Source: Haliotis asinina
Lineage: Eukaryota > Mollusca > Gastropoda > Lepetellida > Haliotidae
Assembly: GCF_037392515.1 (NCBI RefSeq)
Contig: NC_090285.1
Location: forward strand, 1,429,501 to 1,493,500
DNA: 64,000 nucleotides
Reading direction: 5' to 3'
Part shown: piece by piece, positions 1-12,127 of the stretch
Position numbering within the stretch: position 1 is the first letter of the stretch
How the letters are laid out: each line of letters opens with the position of its first letter
The notes under the pieces: generated by a model
Told to the model about the DNA's origin: nothing
The model's database searches: none
The model's input: only the letters and a program-made list of their open reading frames with translations
Made by a program: the position numbers and the translations under genes

Positions 1-703
1 ATATACATACTCACAGTGTACTCATGACGTGTCCATGATATACATTCTCATAGTGTACTCATGACGTGTCCATGATATACATACTCACAGTGTACTCATG
101 ACGTGTCCATGATATACATTCTCATAGTGAACTCATGACGTGTCCATGATATACATACTCACAGTGTACTCATGACGTGTCCATGATATACATGCTGCTA
201 GTGTACTCATGACGTGTCCATGATATACATTCTCATAGTGTACTCATGACGTGTCCATGATATACATACTCACAGTGTACTCATGACGTGTCCATAATAT
301 ACATACTCACAGTGTACTCATGACGTGTCCATGATGTACATACTCACAGTGTACTCATGACGTGTCCATAATATACATACTCACAGTGTACTCATGACAT
401 GTCCATGATATACATTCTCATAGTGTACTCATGACGTGTCCATGATATACATTCTCATAGTGAACTCATGACGTGTCCATAATATACATACTCACAGTGT
501 ACTCATGACGTGTCCATGATATACATTCTCATAGTGTACTCATGACGTGTCCATGATATACATACTCACAGTGTACTCATGACGTGTCCATGATATACAT
601 TCTCATAGTGAACTCATGACGTGTCCATGATATACATACTCACAGTGTACTCATGACGTGTCCATGATATACATGCTGCTAGTGTACTCATGACGTGTCT
701 GTT
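1..703. repeat. 37-bp minisatellite, about 19 units
   Basis: Head-to-tail units of 37 bp, each containing the core actcatgacgtgtccatg, run from the window edge to about 703 and then decay. Two unit types (tactcacagtg and tctcatagtg variants) alternate in places. The array lies downstream of the visible SLC22 exons on their strand, so it probably fills an intron of that gene. Confidence 0.95.
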
Positions 704-771
704 ACGTGCTCATGACGTACAAATGCATCCATGATGTACCCAGACGTCCCTGAGACGCAATCATGACATAC

Positions 772-1894
772 CCATGACGTAGCACGCGATGCCCACCGAT
801 GTTGTTCCACATCCAGTGAGGAAGCGGATGATGATGAGAGAGGCGAAGTCACGGATGACGTAGTTGAGGAAGCCGACACAGATGAGCATTAAAAGGAAGA
901 TCATGCATGACTTTTTCCGCCCAAAACTGGAATGTGAAAAATGAATGGCATTACACCACAAGGTAGCTCAAGGTGATGAACTACGTATCTCTGATTTAGC
1001 TGCCCATGATAACAAGTATAAGACCATAAGCCAGAACAGATTGAAAGGTATTAACGGAACTAATAATGTCCCACTTGCATGCTATAACAGAGCCATTGCG
1101 AGGCTTATAAAGAGTAGAACAGACACACGGAGGTTAAGATAGACACGCAGGAATTGAGGCGTGGACGATCTTTCTGAGAGACAGACACAGAGAAATTATG
1201 AAGACCAGACACATTGGGGTAGCACAGAAACCACAGGCGTCAGGGGGGTCGCCTAATCAAGCGTTACTCTCACATGTCGCTGATGACACTCTGTCCAAAA
1301 GAGCCAACCAACATCCCCGCCATGACAGCCATGTTAGAGTGCGACCTCATCACCACGTTGTCACACACCAGGGACAGCTGTGGATCGAAAGATAGCGTCA
1401 AGACACCGGTACCACAACAACACTTCACGTCATAAACGTCATGTCTTTAAATTCAGTAAAGTTTTGCAGAGACGAATAGTGATCATATGATGAATACGTC
1501 CACATCTCCCTTAAGCCTCCCAACAGCTGCTACATCCGCGAGCAAAGCCAACGTGAAGGTGCCCGTGTCGCTAAATCAAGAACTGAAAAAGAAGACGATA
1601 AAAATTTCAACTCACGTCTTCCGTTATGGTGGACGTAAACATTGATTTGTCGTAGACCCACTTGCTGCACTGGGACTGACTCGAGTTGTCTGCCCTCTGA
1701 TCAAGGTCGGTGACGTCATCCGTGTAGACATTACATTTGGAGAAGGCGCCATCTTTAACGGGAATGGTGAGGTTGACCAGTCGACGGTGGTTGTCACCCT
1801 GTATCGCGTATGTGTCGTTACTGAGGCCGGGAATTGCACATCTATCGTCCGGAAACAGAACAGAATTGAAACAATATGGGGTGGAAATAGTAGA
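772..1894 (-). CDS. SLC22 family organic cation/carnitine-type transporter, three internal exons (partial gene)
   Basis: Major-facilitator transporter of the SLC22 family, which moves organic cations, carnitine or anions across the plasma membrane. Three minus-strand exons join in phase. Exon 1894-1616 (upstream border uncertain) encodes the big extracellular loop: PDDRCAIPG fits the family P-x-H-R-C-x-x-P motif, the end reads CSKWVYDKSMFTSTITED, like the family C-x-W-x-Y-D-x-S-x-F-x-S-T-I-V-T-E, and three N-glycosylation sequons (NDT, NLT, NSS) lie between. Exon 1377-1274 (104 bp) gives LSLVCDNVV and membrane helix 2 ending VISD. Exon 926-772 (155 bp) gives FGRKK and two more helices ending CYVMG. 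The 104 and 155 bp lengths match the vertebrate SLC22 exons as I remember them. Splice sites are clean (ttccag/T, gatccacag/C, donors gtgagt, gtgaga, gtatgt). The N-terminal exon was not found and the remaining 3' exons lie left of the window. The exact substrate cannot be told. Confidence 0.87.
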
Positions 1895-2639
1895 CTATCA
1901 GGAGTCAAGTAGAGCCGACTATTTCCAACTCCCTGCTAGTTGTATTATGACTTACACAACCTACTGGTAAACACATATAACATGATCCACGACCTGACAA
2001 ATGACCCCAATTTGCATACTTGGGAACGCCCCACAGAACGATCCACTTGAAACAAGAGGGAGACAGGTTGTCTGATAAATATCGAGAAGTTCATTTTCCC
2101 CGCGCGTTTCACGCATGAATTGTTATAGCACACTCGATTTGGGAACAGGTACAATCCCAACGAATGGAATCAACACAATATACTGAGCAAATACGTTTAG
2201 ATCCATCGATCCATTTCACGAAGCAAATGACATTTTCCTGGTCTTGTTTTTAACAAAATTGTCGAATATCTAAAACGCTTGTCAATGCCCCAATCATCTA
2301 TTTGTCTTCGTCTTAACTAAAGGTTAGCGTGGAATATCCGCATCCTATGCCTGAAATTGCAGTCTTAGAAGGAATATGCGGTGTTGATTTCATGTCACGG
2401 TTAGCATGTATTGCACGTGCAGAATCGTCAAGCTACCTCTAGCAGCCAAGTGTACTCGCCCAATTCGTTGTACCGCCTCTCTTGTCACAAATGCGTTTAG
2501 TGCGCAGGATCATCTAATATGTGTCTTGCAGTAGCTGTCTCAGTAGAGTTTGGGTCTGGACGTTTTACCCACACACGTAACTCGACAAAGGCAGTGCAAG
2601 ATGTGTTTTATAGGGCTGACATCGGGTCTCACGGAATGG
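1895..2639. other. No gene recognised; intron of the SLC22 gene or its 5' flank
   Basis: Mixed-composition sequence without an open frame that looks like an exon. The first coding exon of the SLC22 gene should be upstream on the minus strand, here or beyond, but I could not find its usual G-x-F-G-R-Y-Q motif. Confidence 0.4.
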
Positions 2640-2688
2640 ATCTATGGCGAAAGAACACCGGTGTTAGTTTGTTGTGTTTACCCTATAA

Positions 2689-2992
2689 GGCCGGGCGGGA
2701 CAACTTAGGAATGGCCAACGAGTCCTAACTTGACACCTAGAGGGGAGCAAGTTACAAAGACACTTCATATCATTGGAAAGATCTCGAGGCGATGAACACG
2801 AACAGTTCATGTGATGTGCCAGTGTGTTCACGTCTTAATAAGCTCACAAACTGGCTCTGAAAGTGCATTTCTGCAGAAACTTCTGGCAGAATTTGTTTTT
2901 TCTGCAGAAATTTCTGGCAGATATTTGTTTTCGGGCAGAAATTTCTGGAAGAATTTTTTATTTCACTACCAGAATTATCTAATTGGATAAAA
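2689..2992 (+). repeat. Left inverted arm of the 3.6-kb element
   Basis: Contains a run of three to four related ttctgcagaaatttctggcag words (2866-2960) followed by the ttatttcactaccagaattatct word. A second, partial copy of the last word sits at 3085-3115, so the inner end is itself partly duplicated. Confidence 0.7.
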
Positions 2993-5904
2993 TTAGACTA
3001 TAATTTATGACGCTCCTGCGTGAGTGGTAGTTTCATGTTTATTCCAAGTAATAGGCACTCAGCGTGATCAACTGATCTGATATTTTTGTTTCGCTACCAG
3101 AATTATCTTAGCTGAATAATATTAAACACCATCGTTATATAACTTAATATAGTTTTTCTTTAAATGATGTTGCTTTCCCCTGTTTAAATCCTATTAGTAC
3201 CAGACAACCGATTATTTCACAGTGTGAATTTGACCGTATTTCATCATCAGCTTTTACAGTTTAAAAGGCTTATGCATTATTCCCATCCGTTTCATTACAA
3301 CACAGTCGTAACTTCTTAGTGGATTCACGTCGTGAAAGATTAATTTAATAGTATCGGGGTGCACTTTCCAATGCCTATGAGCCCATATTGTTTTTGTATG
3401 CGATATGGGTTGAAGGCTAATAGAGATGAAACCGGTCATATACTAGATACATACAATAATAACAATGTAAGACATGTGAAGCTTAATTTGAATTCATCAA
3501 CATGCTCGATGAGATGATAAACAATACCTATGCCACAATGCATCAGTGTTCAAAATGACAATACCCGCGAAAATGTAATTGCCTCGTTGAAACAATGACT
3601 TATGCCGAAGTGGCCACCGAGTTTTCACACCTGTTAATTGGTGGTTTGTGAGGTTCTCTCTATAAGCGGTTATCGTGTCCTTGAGTGGACACCGCGGTTA
3701 ATAATTGCGCAATCCAGAGAGCGGCCACTCGGGGAATACACCGAAACAATGCCTGTTGGTGCTGCATGGACAACAGACGTCTCATAGAGTCTATCCAGTA
3801 CCTTGTATCGGTTCAAGATCACATGCAACACAAAACAGTTCTTTGCAGATTTTGATTCCGTTCGGTAACAAATTATCAAAAATTTGAAACTTATAAAGTT
3901 GGAAAACAACGCGATTAAACAAAACCCACGAAATCGGAGTTCAAACGTTTCCCCAGCATTGGCGGGAAAAGTGGTTTCACCACCCATAGCACATGTGCAG
4001 TGATTAGCTTGAAACGGGAAGCCAACTCGTATAAACACAACAAGTGATGTATGCAAGGATTATGGTTGCTGTCGAAGTGGGAGAACAAGGGATGTTTCTT
4101 GTGGCAGTAATAACAATACACTGGTACAATACCTGCATATTTGCAACCGATGTTTTCAAACAATGTGTAGCATTAGAAATGATAATTTCACAGTTCAGCC
4201 TGAAAAGTGCAATGTTTTCAATCAAGTGTATGGAAACATAGAAAAATATATTGATTATGACAAGCAGTCTCTCACAGACAAAACTCAATGTCTGTTTATT
4301 AACATTTGTCTTAATACTCAACTTCAATCATTGACCAACTTAACACCTGTCAGACTATACACCATAAACAGACTACAATGATTTATGGCTCGTGCACCTG
4401 GGATCTGTGTCTGTCACATTATGTAATTACACAGACAGGCAGGTGCGATTCCTGTACACATGGCATGTTATTACGTCTGTGGGTTGCAAACAAACTGCCT
4501 CCATTTTTCCCGGTTGACTGGACCGGACGGAAGTGGGTGTAAACACAGATTGTCAGTTTCAAGTTCTGTACGTACAAAACCCAACATTTCAATATATAGT
4601 ATTTATGGATAACAACTTCTTCTAATGTATATGTTTAGATGTGGATGGATGAATCATAATGATTGGAATATTTTCAAACAGTTTGACACTGTATTTTTGA
4701 CACGAGTGACTAACATAATTCTTTTTATTCCTGTTTGAAAAACATGTAACTGATAATATGACGATTGTACACTAGAACACTGATATAAACTGTCATCATC
4801 ACAGACACATTTATACAATTTAACATTTCAACCACTGGCCTTTGCTACGGAAACATGCCCATCAGCTTATCTCACTAGCTTGTCTTATGATGAGATGATA
4901 ATTACTGGCTCGTGCACCTCACTGGGGTCTTGGTGGAAACAGGTGGCAATAACAAATATAAACGGGATATTGTACCATGTTCTTGAAAGGGATTTTGTCC
5001 AAAGAATGTTTTTCCTATGGGATTCTGTCCGTCCACGAAAGAGACGGCTGACAGTAACGTGTTACTCCGCTGGTCTTTTTAATGTAATGACAACTTAATC
5101 CTCGGTTCACAACTCAAGCACGTCGCGAGACTTTCATTATTATCAGGTTTTATTAATAACAGCTTCGTGTTAACTACATATAGCAACGTTTCTGTGTAGG
5201 TTCTTACACCATGTTCAAGCTAACAGTGACAACAACCAAGTGATTAGAATTATTGAATTCTGTGACAAACATTTCGTACTTGAATAACAAGGAGTAGCCA
5301 GTTGGATCAGGCCAGGTGGGAACTAAAAACAACAAACACCGTAGCCACGAAGCAAATGATCCGGCGGCATTAAGAACTAAAACAGTAGAAAACGAACGGG
5401 TGCTGATTGATAAAGTCTGCCTCATCTGGCCTCTTTGCCAAGAAGTATGCCTGAAACAGTGTATGGAATAAGTCTAACATAGAACTGAACCAAAACATCT
5501 AATGACATAAAGATATGAATTGTTGAAATTCCTCATACCGGTCTTGGGGGTATTAACATCATCATCATCATCCTTTTTTATTACCTGAAGTTTACAAATA
5601 CATGCAAAACATCATGAAGTGTACATACTGTGTATTTTCAGTTTCCTGCTGATGAATCGGATATTCGTATTCTGATGCAAAAATAACACAGCCCAACAAT
5701 TCAGATCATAAATTCATGTGTCATAAATTATCTGATACAAGTAAAAGGACGGTCTAATACACACTCTTCCAAATATTTAGTCATTACAGGTATTTACACA
5801 GAATGGTATCTGTCTGGATAGTTGCATGACTATGACCATCACTATGTACTATCAAGAACACATTATCTGAAGAAAGTCCATAATAAGGTATCCAAAGATG
5901 CCTG

Positions 5905-6179
5905 GTATCTCTAATTTTATTCAATTAAGATAATTCTGGTAGTGAAATAAAAAATTCTGCCTGAAATTTCTGCAGGAAAACAAATTTCTGCCAGAAATTT
6001 CTGCAGAAATGCATTTTCAGAGCCAGTTTGTGAGCTTATTAACACGTGAACACATTGGCACATGAATCTTTCGTGTTCGTCACCTCAACATCTTTCCAAT
6101 GATATAAAATATGTCTTGCTCCCTTCTGTGTGTCAAGTTAGGACTCACAGGCATTCCTGAGTTGTCCCGCCCGGCCTTG
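5905..6179 (-). repeat. Right inverted arm of the 3.6-kb element
   Basis: Reverse complement of the left arm, with fewer copies of the ttctgcag word and scattered substitutions. It ends outward in gttgtcccgcccggcc. Confidence 0.7.
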
Positions 6180-6412
6180 TATTCTGAATAACAAATCCGC
6201 TGGTAATGGGTTCGGTTTCACCTTTGCGTCTGTTGGCGATGTATAATTCATGTGACACAACTAGAGACCAAATACAGAGTAGCTCGGTTGAGTGGTACAA
6301 AGGAGTGTGTCCACGTACATGAATATTCCATCGTCTGTACTTCCAGCATGTGTAGACCTTCCCGACCCTGGAGTACAGGTTACCACTCTACATCGCATGT
6401 ACAGCAATACGA

Positions 6413-6477
6413 CCCCCGAGCCTGTCTGTCTGTCTGTCTGTCCGTCCGTCCGTCCGTCCGTCCGTTTGTCTGTCTGG
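6413..6477. repeat. Tetranucleotide microsatellite (ctgt)n-(ccgt)n-(ctgt)n
   Basis: Five ctgt units, about six ccgt units and a further ctgt run. The middle block differs from the flanks by one consistent C/T change. Confidence 0.95.
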
Positions 6478-6547
6478 CTGGTTCATAGTTTGCTGTTCAA
6501 CAGTAATATAAAAATGAATAGCGAGACTAGCTGTATTTGTTTGTTTG

Positions 6548-6725
6548 CTTATTACCTCACCTCACACTCAGCAATATTCCAACTGACTGCTGTCTGTAAA
6601 TAGTCGAGGCTGGACCAGACAATCCAGGTGTGATACGCTTACATACATCATCGACCTCAGTGAGTGACAACCCGATCCCGTTAGTCGCCTCTAACGACAA
6701 GCTTGGATTACTGAAGACCAGTTCT
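6548..6725 (+). repeat. Degraded copy of the approximately 270-bp Haliotis-type SINE
   Basis: Carries the family words cagcaatattccaact, gtctgtaaatagtcgaggctggaccagacaatcca, and cccgatcccgttagtcgcctctaacgacaag, all in the order seen in the better copy at 41501-41770, with many substitutions and a shortened middle. Confidence 0.75.
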
Positions 6726-7945
6726 AACAGTGACGTGTGCGAGCTGAATAGCTGTACCTGTACTTCATTCACAATGACCCAACGACATGTTTGTCAGGAA
6801 TATTGTAGACTGTATGTAGAGTTAGAATCAATGGAGAACGTAAGCAGAGACAACCTTACTGTAAGAACCTAACTTGAGATTGTACGAGCCCCTCTGTCAG
6901 TGTCGCCTGTAGGGAGCTCTTTACTGAGTGTTCGCTGTAAGGAGCATGTTGACTTGCTAAGGGAGGTAACAATGATTATTTATTGTCATTCATTGTCACG
7001 TGGTTGTGCAGGAGACATTGGCTTTTTGAGATGTGAAAAAGTAGAGGATATGCGTCTAACAAAATGTTGTGTGCATATTGTCATCGTTAAGATATATCAT
7101 TGTTTTTGTGCCTGAGATCTGGTAATGCCTAATATATTACTATTTTTAAAATTTTCCATGTTTTATTACTATGTTTTGATAAAGGTACTCAGTTTTCATG
7201 CTCTTGTTTCAGACAGTAAATTTAAAGTATATTTTATAAGGTTATAGTGTAGGTTCATTTAGTAATTCTTTCTAATGTTTAGATTAATTTCTATTTAATT
7301 TCCATATAATTTCTGAGCTGTTAAAGTAAATATATATTTCATCATTTTTATTCTTTTATTGACTGTAATGTTTTTTAGATGTGTAATACTCAAAGCACTT
7401 ACTGCTATTTTCGTTTGTTTAGTCGATCATTTCATTCGTTTGGGTTGGAGAGACTTTGTGATGAGAATTGTGGCTTTCAATGTGTATGTCATGCACTTTG
7501 AATATCAGAAGTGAAAACTTGAATATGAACTATGAATCTGATGAACATGAACTATGAGAACTGACATACGAGTTTGGGAATAAAGGAGCAACGATGACAT
7601 GAATCTTCGTTTTGTATACTAGACATCAAACAAAACAATCTACACAACGCCATGCCGTAGAGACATGAATGCAGGGGGAAGAATAATATTTTATGACGCT
7701 TCATGTAATTCAGGTTTTTCTACAAGGGAAGGGAAGTAAGTCTTCGTGACCACGCACGCCGCCGACTTGCGGTGTCTGAAACACGAACAGACAGAAAACA
7801 ATAATTACTAAACACATTTCATTTATACAACGGCAGATTCCACCACCACATCATACAGAAAGATGAAAGTGCAACTCGAGAAATGAACTCAGCGGTGTTA
7901 CATATAGCTAAAAATGTGAAGGGACCGATAATTATTCCTGACATG
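6726..7945. other. AT-rich stretch without a recognised gene
   Basis: Long AT-rich sequence (7100-7600 especially) with no exon-like frame on either strand and no repeat that I recognise. Confidence 0.4.
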
Positions 7946-8712
7946 AAAAAAATACCTTTAACACACACCTACAACATCTTAACCTTTAACACAGACCTAC
8001 AACATCTTAACCTTTAACACAGACCTACAACACCTTAACCTTTAACAAAGACCTACAACACCTTAACCTTTAACACAGACCTACATCTTAACCTTTAACA
8101 CAGACCTACAACACCTTAACCTTTAACATAGACCTACAACATCTTAACCTTTAATACAGACCGACATCTTAAACCTTTAACACAGACCTACAACATATTA
8201 AACCTTTAACACAGACCTACAACACCTTAACCTTTAACTCAGACCTACATCTTAACCTTTAACACAGACCTACAACACCTTAACCTTTAACACAGACCTA
8301 CAACATTTTAACCTTTAATACAGACCGACATCTTAAACCTTTAACACAGACCTACAACACCTTAACCTTTAACACAGACCTACATCTTAACCTTTAACAC
8401 AGACCTACAACACCTTAACCTTTAACACAGACCTACAACACCTTAACCTTTAACATAGACCTACAACACCTTAACCTTTAACACAGACCTACATCTTAAT
8501 CTTTAACACACACCTACAACACCTTAACCTTTAACACAGACCTACAACACCTTAACCTTTAACCAGAGACCATATAATAGATTATATGGTCTCTGCTTTA
8601 ACACAGACCTACAACATCTTAACCTTTAATACAGACCGACATCTTAAACCTTTAACACAGACCTACAACATATTAAACCTTTAACACAGACCTACAATAC
8701 CTTAAACTTTTA
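7946..8712. repeat. 28-bp minisatellite, about 27 units
   Basis: Units read ttaacctttaacacagacctacaacacc with length variants (acatcttaa forms about 22-24 bp). Variants recur in the same order (for example the gaccgacatcttaaacc block at 8160, 8325 and 8635), which shows that multi-unit blocks were copied. Confidence 0.93.
8564..8595. repeat. Perfect 32-bp palindrome inserted in a minisatellite unit
   Basis: Two 15-bp arms (cagagaccatataat and its reverse complement) separated by only ag. It interrupts one unit of the 28-bp array, and the 7-bp word ctttaac stands on both sides, whereas normal units have it once. The word is present in every unit, so the apparent target duplication rests on the array context. 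Confidence 0.85.
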
Positions 8713-9280
8713 TCATCAGTACCAACACAAGATACGTTTCTGGGGCGGATATTGTGCAATAGGAATGACTGAACCATACCTGCAGACTTGGTGTAAGCTG
8801 TTTTGACCTGAACAATGAACATTGTCTCATGTGTTTCAGCTGTCTGCCTCCGCAATACTGTTAGTGTTCGTACCCACTGTTGATAGCAGAGGTCTGGTGC
8901 AGTGCCAGATTGCTGACAGACGCCACGTGACAACAACGAGACATGACTCAGGCAAAAAACATTATTGCATTAAAGGAGAAGTGTTGTGAAGCCGATGTTT
9001 AACCTTTTTATTGCAACAATTATTACATCAATCAATCTCAAATATTTCTGAATGACTTGTGATCTCACTAGACGTACATAAAATTTAAGTACATAGAAGG
9101 AATAATAAATTACTGCTATAAAACAACGAGTTTTCGAATACATTTCGCCTGGATAATATTCAGTTATAAGACAAGCACAATCACATCACATTCAATTGTT
9201 TGCACCTCGCTGCAGCCGCCCTGGGGTAAGATGGAGGCCTGTGTTTGCATGTGGGGTTTATTACGCTGACTGCGTCTGTC
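8713..9280. other. No gene recognised; GC content rises towards 9281
   Basis: Nothing exon-like between 8713 and 9180. From about 9190 the sequence becomes GC-rich with many CpG steps, as expected near a first exon. Confidence 0.35.
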
Positions 9281-9609
9281 ATGGCGGATAGCCCCGGGAT
9301 ACGGCGAAAAGCCAGACAGTCTGCACCGCGAATTGGCCTGCAAGTGTTTATTCAAGCATTCTCACATATCTGCCCCTCCCCAGCCGGCGATGGGTGTGAT
9401 GTGAACTGAGGTTCCCGCGTCCTGGCGGCTACTATTCTCGCTGTGTGTACGCTAGTGTACTCCAGAATCTCTCCCTCTCAAACTTCTCCTGGTCAATTCT
9501 GCTGGACACGTGGCCACCAGAAGTACCGACCTCTGACCCTTGAGGTGATCCTGACAGCCCTGAAGCCCCGGATTGTACCTCCCAACTTCTGGAGCAACCC
9601 TGAAATCCG
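9281..9609 (+). CDS. Candidate first coding exon(s) of an unidentified plus-strand gene, with an in-frame TGA
   Basis: A GC-rich island in AT-rich surroundings. An ATG at 9281 in a fair start context (gtcATGG) opens a 42-residue frame, MADSPGIRRKARQSAPR and onward, that stops at 9407. The same frame then stays open to a near-perfect splice donor (CG/gtaagt) at 9609, and begins with a hydrophobic helix (VLAATILAVCTLVYS) followed by a polar stretch ending PPNFWSNPEIR. If a small intron removes the TGA, this would be a type II membrane protein start: basic tail, anchor, lumenal stem. No such intron has strong borders; the best acceptor (aactgag at 9410) lacks a pyrimidine tract. I do not recognise the family. 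It could also be a decayed exon or chance. Confidence 0.3.
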
Positions 9610-9987
9610 GTAAGTAGATCGTGATGTTCTTCCAGTGAGAGTGTAATACTCGGCATTGTGCCGACCCATATTTGTATACAATATAGATGATAGCTTCAGA
9701 TGTAATTCAGACAGCATAGGCAGAATGTAGCAAACACTATCATGACTCTTTGGATATACATAATGTAATCCGCTCGTGCCGTAAATCTGTCATAACCTGG
9801 AATATGGACATACACACTTTATTCAGCAATGACATGTGAAGTTGATCTGGTGTGAAGTCTTCACTGGGTTCGGTATCTGCTACAATTTTTTGTAGTAATA
9901 CTTGGAGGTGAAGGTATACTGTCAGTGTTTGTCATATTATTGGTTATCCTTGAAAAACTAATATTTACAGTTTCCATATTTAGATCC

Positions 9988-11692
9988 ACAGTCAGATCAG
10001 TAGTTTCTCTATGTACAGGATATAACAGCCAGATCAGTAGTTTCTCTGTCTATGTACAGGATATAACAGCCAGGTCAGTAGTTTCTCTGTCTATGTACAG
10101 GATATAACAGCCAGATCAGTAGTTTCTCTATGTACAAGATGTAACAGTCAGATCAGTAGTTTCTCTATGTACAGGATATAAGAGCCAGGTCAGTAGTTTC
10201 TCAATGTACAGGATATAACAGCCAGATCAGTAGTTTCTCTATCTATGGACAGGATGTAACAGTCAGATCAGTAGTTTCTCTGTCTATGTACAGGATATAA
10301 GAGCCAGATCAGTAGTTTCTCCATGTACAGGATATAACAGCCAGTTCATTAGCTTCTCTATCTATGGACAGGATGTAACACTCAGATCAGTAGTTTCTCT
10401 ATCTATGTACAAGATATAACCGTCAGATCAGTAGTTTCTCTATGTACAGGATGTAACAGCTTGATCAGTAGTTTCTCTATCTATGTACAGGATAAAAGAG
10501 CCAGGTCAGTAGTTTCTCTATCTATGTACAGGATATAACAGCCAGATCAGTAGTTTCTCTATGTACAAGATGTAACAGTCAGATCAGTAGTTTCTCTATG
10601 TACAGGATATAAGAGCCAGGTCAGTAGTTTCTCAATGTACAGGATATAACAGCCAGATCAGTAGTTTCTCTATCTATGGACAGGATGTAACAGTCAGATC
10701 AGTAGTTTCTCTGTCTATGTACAGGATATAAGAGCCAGATCAGTAGTTTCTCCATGTACAGGATATAACAGCCAGTTCAGTAGTTTCTCTATCTATGGAC
10801 AGGATGTAACACTCAGATCAGTAGTTTCTCTATCTATGTACAAGATATAACCGTCAGATCAGTAGTTTCTCTATGTACAGGATGTAACAGCTTGATCAGT
10901 AGTTTCTCTATCTATGTACAGGATATAACAGCCAGGTCAGTAGTTTCTCTGTCTATGTACAGGATATAACAGCCAGGTCAGTAGTTTCTTTGTCTCTGTA
11001 CAGGATATAACAGTCAGATCAGTAGTTTCTCTGTCTATGTACAGGATATAACAGCCAGATCGGTAGTTTCTCTATGTACAGGATGTAACAGCTTGATCGG
11101 TAGTTTCTCTATCTATGTACAAGATATAACAGCCAGGTCAGTAGTTTCTCTATGTACAGGATGTAACAGCTTGATCAGTAGTTTCTCTATCTATGTACAG
11201 GATATAACAGTCAGATCAGTAGTTTCTCTGTCTATGTACAGGATATAACAGTCAGATCAGTAGTTTCTCTATCTATGTACAGGATATAACAGCCAGATCA
11301 GTAGTTTCTCTGTCTATGTACAGGATATAACAGCCAGGTCAGTAGTTTCTCTATCTATGTACAGGATATAACAGCCAGATCAGTAGTTTCTCTGTCTATG
11401 TACAGGATATAACAGTCAGATCAGTAGTTTCTCTGTCTATGTACAGGATATAACAGCCAGATCAGTAGTTTCTCTATGTACAGGATGTAACAGCTTGATC
11501 AGTAGTTTCTCTATCTATGTACAGGATGTAACAGTCAGATCAGTAGTTTCTCTGTCTATGTACAGGATATAACAGCCAGATCAGTAGTTTCTCTATGTAC
11601 AGGATATAAGAGCCAGATCAGTAGTTTCTCTATCTATGTACAGGATATAAGAGCCAGGTCAGTAGTTTCTCTATCTATGTACAGGATATACA
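9988..11692. repeat. 37-41-bp minisatellite, about 42 units
   Basis: Units read gatcagtagtttctctatctatgtacaggatataacagcca; shorter units lack the 4-bp tatc/tgtc insert. Blocks of several units with the same private changes recur (around 10140-10440 and 10560-10860), so block duplication built part of the array. Confidence 0.95.
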
Positions 11693-12127
11693 TGTACCTT
11701 ATATAATTCACATTACACAATTAATAGGCTTTGGCCGAGATATTCACAAGGACTGTATACGACGAGTGTCTAATGGGTTAAAAATCTCGAAACCAGCAGG
11801 TAAACAAAGCAGATATGTGTTACTATTTGAACTACAGTTGTGTCACTATGTACCTTACAGGTGTGTAACTGTGTGCCCTACTGGTGTGTTACTGTGTTCC
11901 CTACAGGTGAGTTACTATACGAAATATACACAACTTCGTGAAGACATTTGTTTCTTGGTCTATCTAGTGAGTTATACATGACGGCAAGTGACTTAAAGCA
12001 CTGTTACAGTAATATGTTATCTAAAGCTGTGTAACTATGTACATATAACTTTCACCATTCCATTGCTACGACTGTGCTACTATGTGACTTACAGTCATTT
12101 TGTGATCCGAGGCTGTGTAAATATGTA
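11693..12127. other. Spacer between two minisatellites, no gene seen
   Basis: No exon-like frame. It contains three loose copies of a gtgtnactgtgt.ccctac word near 11840-11910, which may be an unrelated short degenerate repeat. Confidence 0.4.

Larger units (their letters stand above)
2640..6230. mobile_element. 3.6-kb element with long diverged inverted arms, non-autonomous DNA transposon or foldback type
   Basis: About 300 bp at 2689-2992 reappears inverted at 5905-6179. Matching landmarks in opposite order are ggccgggcgggacaac, a cttgctccc/gggagcaag block, cacgaacag-type text, cacaaactggctctgaaa, several ttctgcagaaa units, and tttatttcactaccagaattatct. The arms are roughly 80-85 percent alike by eye and fade outward to about 2640 and 6230. 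The interior is AT-rich and has no convincing coding frame. No target duplication could be fixed. It is probably an old non-autonomous TIR element, possibly in the first intron of the SLC22 gene. Confidence 0.7.

Noticed and set aside
1-703. CRISPR-like array
   Set aside because: Units are contiguous with no unique spacers, and the surroundings are eukaryotic.
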